Origin: Artocarpus heterophyllus
Lineage: Eukaryota > Streptophyta > Magnoliopsida > Rosales > Moraceae
Length of the DNA stretch: 64,000 nt
NCBI GenBank assembly: GCA_025403435.1
Contig: CM046344.1
Coordinates: forward strand, 17,329,699 to 17,393,698
Reading direction: 5' to 3'
The position numbers and the translations under genes are program-made. Below, piece by piece: positions 58,589 to 64,000 of this stretch (within the stretch, counting starts at the first letter, position 1; every line of letters begins with the position of its first letter). The notes beneath the pieces were generated by a model, which was not told the origin of the DNA, did not search any database, and saw only the letters and a program-made list of their open reading frames with translations.

Positions 58589-59453
58589 TGTTGGAAAAAT
58601 AGAAGAAATTTAAAAATTTTTATACCAGAGTATTTTTCAAAAACACAAGTTTAACACGCTATATGTATAAATTAACCAGATGTTACTAACCTTGTATCTC
58701 GAAAAGCTCCAGCAATCGATGAAGAGAATGTGTTCTAAAAGAGTCTCAACCATTTTATTTTCTTTGCTATTCTCTATCTACAATCGGAGTGCATGTGGGC
58801 CCACGTCGTACAACTCTTCCTCGGTGACTCTACTTCGAACCAATTGAGAAATACCCAGAACAAAGGTTCATGATTTGTGAACAATAACTCTTTAGGGGAG
58901 TTTCAGATACTTACAGTATAAAGTGTTCACCCTTGATCTCTCAACTGATGTAAATAACTTATGAGTCACACTCCCTATTTATTGAGGTTGGACCCAAGAG
59001 TTAGTCCTTATCAAATAAGGCCTCAAAAATTTTAGTCTGGATCAATATCTGATAAAATAGTATAAAAACGCATGATCAAATTATCGTTCGATTGGCAGGC
59101 CGAGCTAGCAAATCAGCCAATCATACTTACTCTATCGGTAGGCCAAACCTGAAGACTGGCCTGCCAAACTTACGATAAATAAAGCACCTAACTTTATTCC
59201 CTCGATTGCGGATCTTATGATTTAGGCCGTCACCTTTAGAATCATGTCTTCTATATAATCTGTCTATCATATGCCTGATTCTAAAGGCCTAGGCTGACAG
59301 TCTTAGACTTTTGTTTGCTTATCATAAATTCAACAAATATGAACGTAAAAAGGACAACAATTTGGTATATGAATAATAAATAAACTCTTTATTAATAAAA
59401 ATGTCTCCAAAAACATATTACATTTTTACTCCTTAGGGCATACATGTCTAACA
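58589..59453 (-). repeat. 3' LTR of copia B, internally deleted (865 bp)
   Basis: On the minus strand it starts TGTTAGACATGTATGCCC and ends in TTCCAACA. It matches the 1950-bp solo LTR (20362-22311) at both ends, but about 1.09 kb is missing at the junction near 59175 (ACTTACGAT joined to AAATAAAGC). A TATA-like AATAAATAGG lies on the minus strand near 58975; the motif array is upstream of it. Confidence 0.9.
59093..59166. repeat. Array of four degenerate TGGCAGGCCGA-like motifs, 21-22-bp period
   Basis: Units at 59093 (TGGCAGGCCGAGC), about 59114 (degenerate, ATCAGCCAATC), 59136 (CGGTAGGCCAAAC) and 59157 (TGGCCTGCCAAAC). Position and spacing match the array in the solo LTR of this family. 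Confidence 0.75.
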
Positions 59454-59464
59454 ATCTCCCACTT

Positions 59465-61120
59465 GTACTAAGTAAGTAAATATGACAAATTCTGCATCTC
59501 TATAGCTTCCACATGCCTCTCGAAAACTCTCACAATTAGTGTCTTCATGAATGGATAAGCTAAATTGTCCTCGGATGCAATTTTGCATGTAGCATCATGC
59601 CTGGCCTCCACGAAGTCCTTTATCACATGATACTTCTGATCAATATGTTTACTCTTCTTGTGAAATCTTGGTTCCTTAGCATTAGCTATCGCCGTACTAT
59701 ATTTACAATACAGTGATACTGCTTTATCCATACCAGGAACAACCTCAAGATCCCCAAAGAACTTGTAGAGCCACACTGCTTTTTTCGAAGCATCACTAGT
59801 TATAACATACTTGGTCTCTATTGTTGAATCCGAAGTGCAATCTCACTTGACACTTATCCAAACAATGGCACCGCCGCCCAGAGTAAACATAAAACCCGAA
59901 GTCGATCTTCTCAAATAGAGACAGGATTAAAAATCCGAGTCAGTGTATCCTAAAGGTGTTAAATCCTCACCCAAATACATAAGCATATACCCTCAAGTCC
60001 TTCTCAGGTACTTGAAAATATGCTTGTCTGCAACCTAGTGGTTCAGTCTTGGATCTGACTAAAATCGACTTACAATCTCTACCGCATAACTAATATCCAG
60101 TCGTGTGCAAAGTATGGCATACATGAGACTACCTACTGCCGAAGCATAAGGCACCGTTTTCCTATATTATCTTTCTTCATCAAACTTTGATGAGTCTTTC
60201 TTAAAAAGAGTAATTCCAACCCTAGATGGTTGCCCAACTTCCTTGGAATCTTACATTGCATACCTTTTGAGAATTTTATCTATGTAGCTCGCTTGGGATA
60301 AAGCTATCATTTTGTTCTTCCTATCCTAAAAAATCTTGATACCGAGAACATAATTAGCTTCACCCAAGTCTTTCATGCCAAACTACATGATCAACCATAA
60401 TTTGACTAATAACAATGCCCTAACGTCATTGCCAATTAGCGAAATGTCATCTACATAGAGCATAATGTGTTTGTAAACACATGGTTCGTTCATATTTTGT
60501 GCGAACCCATAAGTCTTAATAACTTGATCAAATCTTATGTTCCAAGAACGGGAAGCCAGCTTAAGTCCATAAATTGACTTTAGTAGCTTACAAACCTTAC
60601 CCTCTTGACCCTTAGCCTTGAAGTTGTTTGGTTGTTCCATATAAATGGACTCATCAAGATAGCCATTTAGAAATGCCATCTTGACATCCATCTGCCAAAT
60701 CTCGTAGTCGAGAGCAGTAGCTATGGACAAAAGAATGCAAATGGACTTAAGCATGGCTACAAGCGAAAAGGTTTCTTTGTAATCGATTCCTTCCTTTTGC
60801 GAGTATACCTTAGCTACAAGTCTAGCCTTATAGGTTTTGAATTTTCCATCTACTCCTCTCTTTCTCTTATAGATCTACTTATACTATATGGGTTTTACCC
60901 CTTTGGGAAGATCTACAAGTTCCTAGACCTGATTAGTCTCCATAGACTTCATCTCTATGTTCATGGCCTCTGTCCAGAGTTTTAAATCAACATCCTCTAT
61001 AGCCTCTTTGTAAGTGTAAGGATCCTTGTCATGTTCAACTGGTTCAGCCAAGAAGGCCTCACCATTGAACATATACCTCTCAGGTTGATGCCCAAACCTC
61101 CTACAAGTTTGAAGCCCCAT
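59465..61120 (-). pseudogene. Copia B reverse transcriptase and RNase H
   Basis: Minus-strand reading, in pieces: AMNIEMKSMETNQVWELVDL, KARLVAKVYSQ, then an open stretch 60754-60383 with WQMDVKMAFLNGYLDESIYM and catalytic MLYVDDISLIG. Farther down are GMKDLGEANYVLGI, PYASAVGSLMYAIL and the RNase H end (59776-59468) with RFHKKSKHIDQKYHVIKDFV. Several TAG/TAA stops and shifts lie between; non-functional. Confidence 0.88.
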
Positions 61121-61123
61121 AGG

Positions 61124-62167
61124 TTATTGTTCGGTTTTGATTGGTTTTTCTACACTGATTAGAACAGTTTCATTCGGCACCCCCGGAGTGATTGAATCAC
61201 TTACCAACTCCTTGAGTACCACTTTGCTTTGAGGCTTAAAGTCATCCATGTAACTTTCCTCAAGGAAGGTTGCATTAGTTGAAACCACAACTTTATTTAT
61301 CTTTAGGTTATAGAAATAACCCCCTTTAGTCCCTTTTGGATATCCTATAAATACACAAACTTCCAAACGTGCTTCCAACTTATTAGCTTCCTTAAACAGG
61401 ACATGAGCCAGACATCCCCGTATGCAAATATGGTTTAAGGATGTCTTTTTCCCCGTCCATAACTCGTGGAGAGTTTTAAGGATTGATTTTGAAGGCATAT
61501 TGTTTAAAAGATAACATGCGGTTTGTAGTGCCTATCCCCAAGAGGATAAAGACAATGATGAATAACTCATCATAGACCTAACCATGTCCAACAAAGTCCT
61601 ATTCCTTCTCTCAGCTATGCCATTCTGTTGCGGTGTGCTTGACGCAGTCAATGGGATGAAATCCCATTCTCTAATAAGTGTCCCAAGAACTCATCAGAAA
61701 GTGCCTTTATGAGTCTACCCAAATCAAAGTGCCTTTATAAGTCTACCCAATTGTTTTTTCACTTCAGCCCAAAACTTCCTAAACGTGTCATAAATTTCGC
61801 TTTTGTGGTGCATTTGGTTCACATACCCATACTTTGAGTAATCGTTAATAAATGTGACAAAGTACTCATACCCTCCTTGTGCCAAAATGTTCATAGGACC
61901 GCAAACATCGCTTTGCACAAATTCTAGAACCCCTTCGGCCCTATTGGCCTTAAACCCAAATGGTCTTTTGGTCATTTTACCCTCCAAACAAGATTCACAT
62001 TGTGGTATAGATTCCACCTTTAAGTGACTTAAAGGTCCATCCCTTACCAACCTTTGAATCCTATTTAGGTTAATATAACCTTGTTGCAAATGCCAAAGAT
62101 AAATCTTATTAAAGCAAGAAGTTTTAAGTCTTTTAGAGTTATTATCATTAACCTCAGTGTTCAGCAA
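61124..62167 (-). pseudogene. Copia B GAG-pre-integrase and integrase
   Basis: The minus strand reads LWHLQQGYINLNRIQRLVRD and CESCLEGKMTKRPF (zinc domain), FVQSDVCGPMNI and FINDYSKYGYV (first catalytic part), then a break. The segment that should carry the second catalytic Asp is lost next to a 28-bp tandem duplication (units at about 61700 and 61728). The Glu region (PQQNGIAERRNRTLLDMV) and the C-terminal part (LNHICIRGCLAHVLF; VFIGYPKGTKGGYF, 61498-61124) follow. Confidence 0.85.
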
Positions 62168-63940
62168 TAAGTCTATCTTAGGTTTGATAAAATATAGATT
62201 ATTTTACATCCATTCATTACAAATAAAAGATTTGTTTTTACGAATCACTACTTTATTATTAAAGGAAACTACATAAGAGCCCTAAAATAAACAAGCTATA
62301 GAAATTAAACTCCTTTTAAGTTTAGGAACATAAAAACAATCTTGCAAAAATAAACTCCTATAATTATCAAAGTAAAGATAGACATCTCCCACTACTTTGG
62401 CAAACACTAAGGATCCATCGCTCATCTAAAGCATGAAGTCCTCATGTAGCAAACTTCTTGTTTCTTTGAACCCCTATAGAGAAACACAAACATGATTAGT
62501 TACCCAAGTGTCATTGGATTCCTTAACCAAACAAGTTTCAATAACCAAAAGATCACAGCTACCTCGTCAAGAAAGAAAGTCCTTGCAATTCTTCTTTATG
62601 TGCCCGACCTTCCGACAGAAAAAAGCACTTGAGCTTCTTCGGGTTCCTTTTTTTCTTCTTCTTGTTCTTGCTGTTTACAGGAATAGAACACTTCTTGTAC
62701 TTAGCCCGTTGCTTCTATCCATTCCCAGGGTCAGGATTAGAACCAGAGGCAACTACCAAGTTAGCCTCACCACCAACAGGAATTTCCATGATCAGATTTT
62801 TGAACTCCTGCAACTGCTTCATCAACTCAGTTAAGGTCATATCCCTTCTATTGCTTAAATTAAATGTGGCTCTAAAAGGGATAAACTCCTTAGATAGAGT
62901 CTCACAGAGTATAGTTATTTGAGTTTCAACATTAATATCAGCTCTATTGGTTTGAGCCTCAGCGAGGTAACCTATGACCTTAACTGAGCAAACTTCTCAT
63001 TTCTTTGAACCCCTATAGAGAAACACATGACCTTAACCTATGAACCCCTTACCAATAACCTATGACCTTAACTGAGCAAGCATGAAGTCTTCATGTAGCA
63101 AACTTCTCGTTTGTTTGAACCCCTATAGAGAAACACAAACATGATTAGTTGCTCCAGAATCTATGACCCAAGTGTCATTGGACTCCTCAACCAAACAAGT
63201 TTTAATAACTAGAAGATCACAGCTACCTCGTCAAGAAAGGAAGTCCTTGCAATTCTTCTTTATGTGCCCGACCTTCTGGCAGAAAAAAGCACTTGAGCTT
63301 CTTCCGGTTCCTTTTTTTCTTCTTTTTGTTCTTGTCGTTTATAGGAATAGAAGACTTCTTGTACTTAGCCTGTTGCTTCTGTCCATTCCTAGGGTCAAGA
63401 TTAGAACCAGAGGCAACTGCCAAGTTGGCCTCACCACCAATGGGATTTTCCATGATTAAATTTTTGAACTCCTAGAACTGCTTCATCAACTCAATTAAGG
63501 TCATATCCCTTCTATTGCTTAAATTAAATGTGGCTCTAAAAGGGATAAACTCCTTAGATAGAGTCTCAAAGAGCATAGTTATCTGAGTTTCAACATTAAT
63601 ATCAGCTCTATTGGTTTGAGCCTCAGCGAGGTAACCTATGACCAACATCATATGCTCCTTTATAGATGTCATTGGTCTTTGTTTTGTAGTTTAGAAGTTT
63701 TTGAAGAGCCACCTGCCATTTTGTTAGGGCCTGGCCTCCAAACATGTCTTCAAGATTATCCAAGATCTGCTTTGCAGTCTCATAATCTTTATGTTAAGTC
63801 TGTAGCATGTTATTCATGCTGACCATAACATAACAGCAGGTCTGATCATTAGCATCTTTCAGTAATCATACGCTTGGATTTGCTCATTAGTAGAATCTCC
63901 CATAAGCTTGGGAGGACACAGAGGTGTCAACACAAATTTC
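62168..63940 (-). pseudogene. Copia B gag region with a 664-bp tandem duplication
   Basis: The minus strand reads gag at about 63900-63470 (MGDSTNEQIQAYDY; SIKEHMMLVIGYLAEAQTNR; FRATFNLSNRRDMTLIELMK) and a Lys-rich basic region at 63453-63223 (KNKKKKKRNRKKLKCFFL). A second, similar copy of the same segment lies at about 62415-62979, offset 664 bp from 63079-63643. A shorter third piece of the joint region is seen at 62983-63090. Stops are frequent. Confidence 0.82.
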
Positions 63941-64000
63941 TGTTAGATGTGTATGCCCTAAGGAGTAAAAATGTAATATGTTTTTAGAAACATTTTTATT
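63941..64000 (+). repeat. Start of a plus-oriented copia B LTR, cut by the window edge
   Basis: TGTTAGATGTGTATGCCC and the following bases match, in forward orientation, the LTR start read on the minus strand from 59453. The surrounding copia B element points the other way. It therefore looks like a second insertion of the same family into the gag region, or an inversion. Confidence 0.82.

Larger units (their letters stand above)
58589..63940 (-). mobile_element. Copia B: minus-strand Ty1/copia element in the TBL3-like intron
   Basis: From right to left on the minus strand: gag, zinc-knuckle region (duplicated), GAG-pre-integrase, integrase, RT, RNase H, polypurine tract (AAGTGGGAGAT, 59454-59464), 3' LTR (58589-59453). 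Its own 5' LTR is not in view. At 63941 a plus-oriented LTR of the same family interrupts it near the gag start. Coding sequence has many stops and frameshifts. The 5 bases before the LTR are CAACT; the other flank is outside the window. Confidence 0.9.

Overview
The window is nuclear DNA of a flowering plant, almost certainly a dicot. It is AT-rich, its genes have GT-AG introns, it holds plant-type LTR retrotransposons of both the Ty1/copia and Ty3/gypsy superfamilies, LINEs, hAT-, Tourist- and CACTA-like MITEs, a piece of mitochondrial nad7, and two genes of the plant-specific TBL (DUF231) family. The species cannot be named from what is seen.

Layout. 1-4566: 3' part of a decayed copia element (copia A) with its 3' LTR. 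4978-8133: exons of a UTP20-like pseudogene on the minus strand, split by a GGCC-rich hAT-like element (6303-7195). 8323-8526: a Tourist-like MITE. 10535-19822: a three-layer nest, in which a minus-strand LINE holds a minus-strand chromovirus (11690-19482), which holds a plus-strand solo gypsy LTR (12491-14456). 20362-22311: a solo copia B LTR inserted in the left target-site duplication of a second LINE (22325-23260). 25774-36854: two copies of a CGTGT-rich hAT-like repeat around a mitochondrial nad7 insertion; the second copy holds a complete young Tekay-like gypsy element (27305-36342). 41440-44483: a 3-kb solo gypsy LTR.

Genes. Two TBL genes lie in tandem on the plus strand. The first (47138-53205, 5 exons, 413 aa) is complete and resembles the TBL33/34/35 xylan O-acetyltransferases. 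The second (57728 onward) resembles TBL3; only exons 1-2 are seen, because a minus-strand copia B element starts 221 bp into its second intron and runs to the window edge. Both proteins would act in the Golgi on hemicellulose acetylation.

The most unusual signal is in the LTRs. Three LTR families (copia A, copia B, Tekay gypsy) each carry an array of 4-8 GC-rich dyad-symmetric motifs spaced about 21 bp apart, two turns of B-DNA. The gypsy and copia B arrays share nearly the same motif (CGGYAGGCCGAAC) although the elements belong to different superfamilies. In both copia families the array lies about 80-110 bp upstream of a TATA box. The two LTRs of the gypsy element differ by exactly one 22-bp unit of its array.
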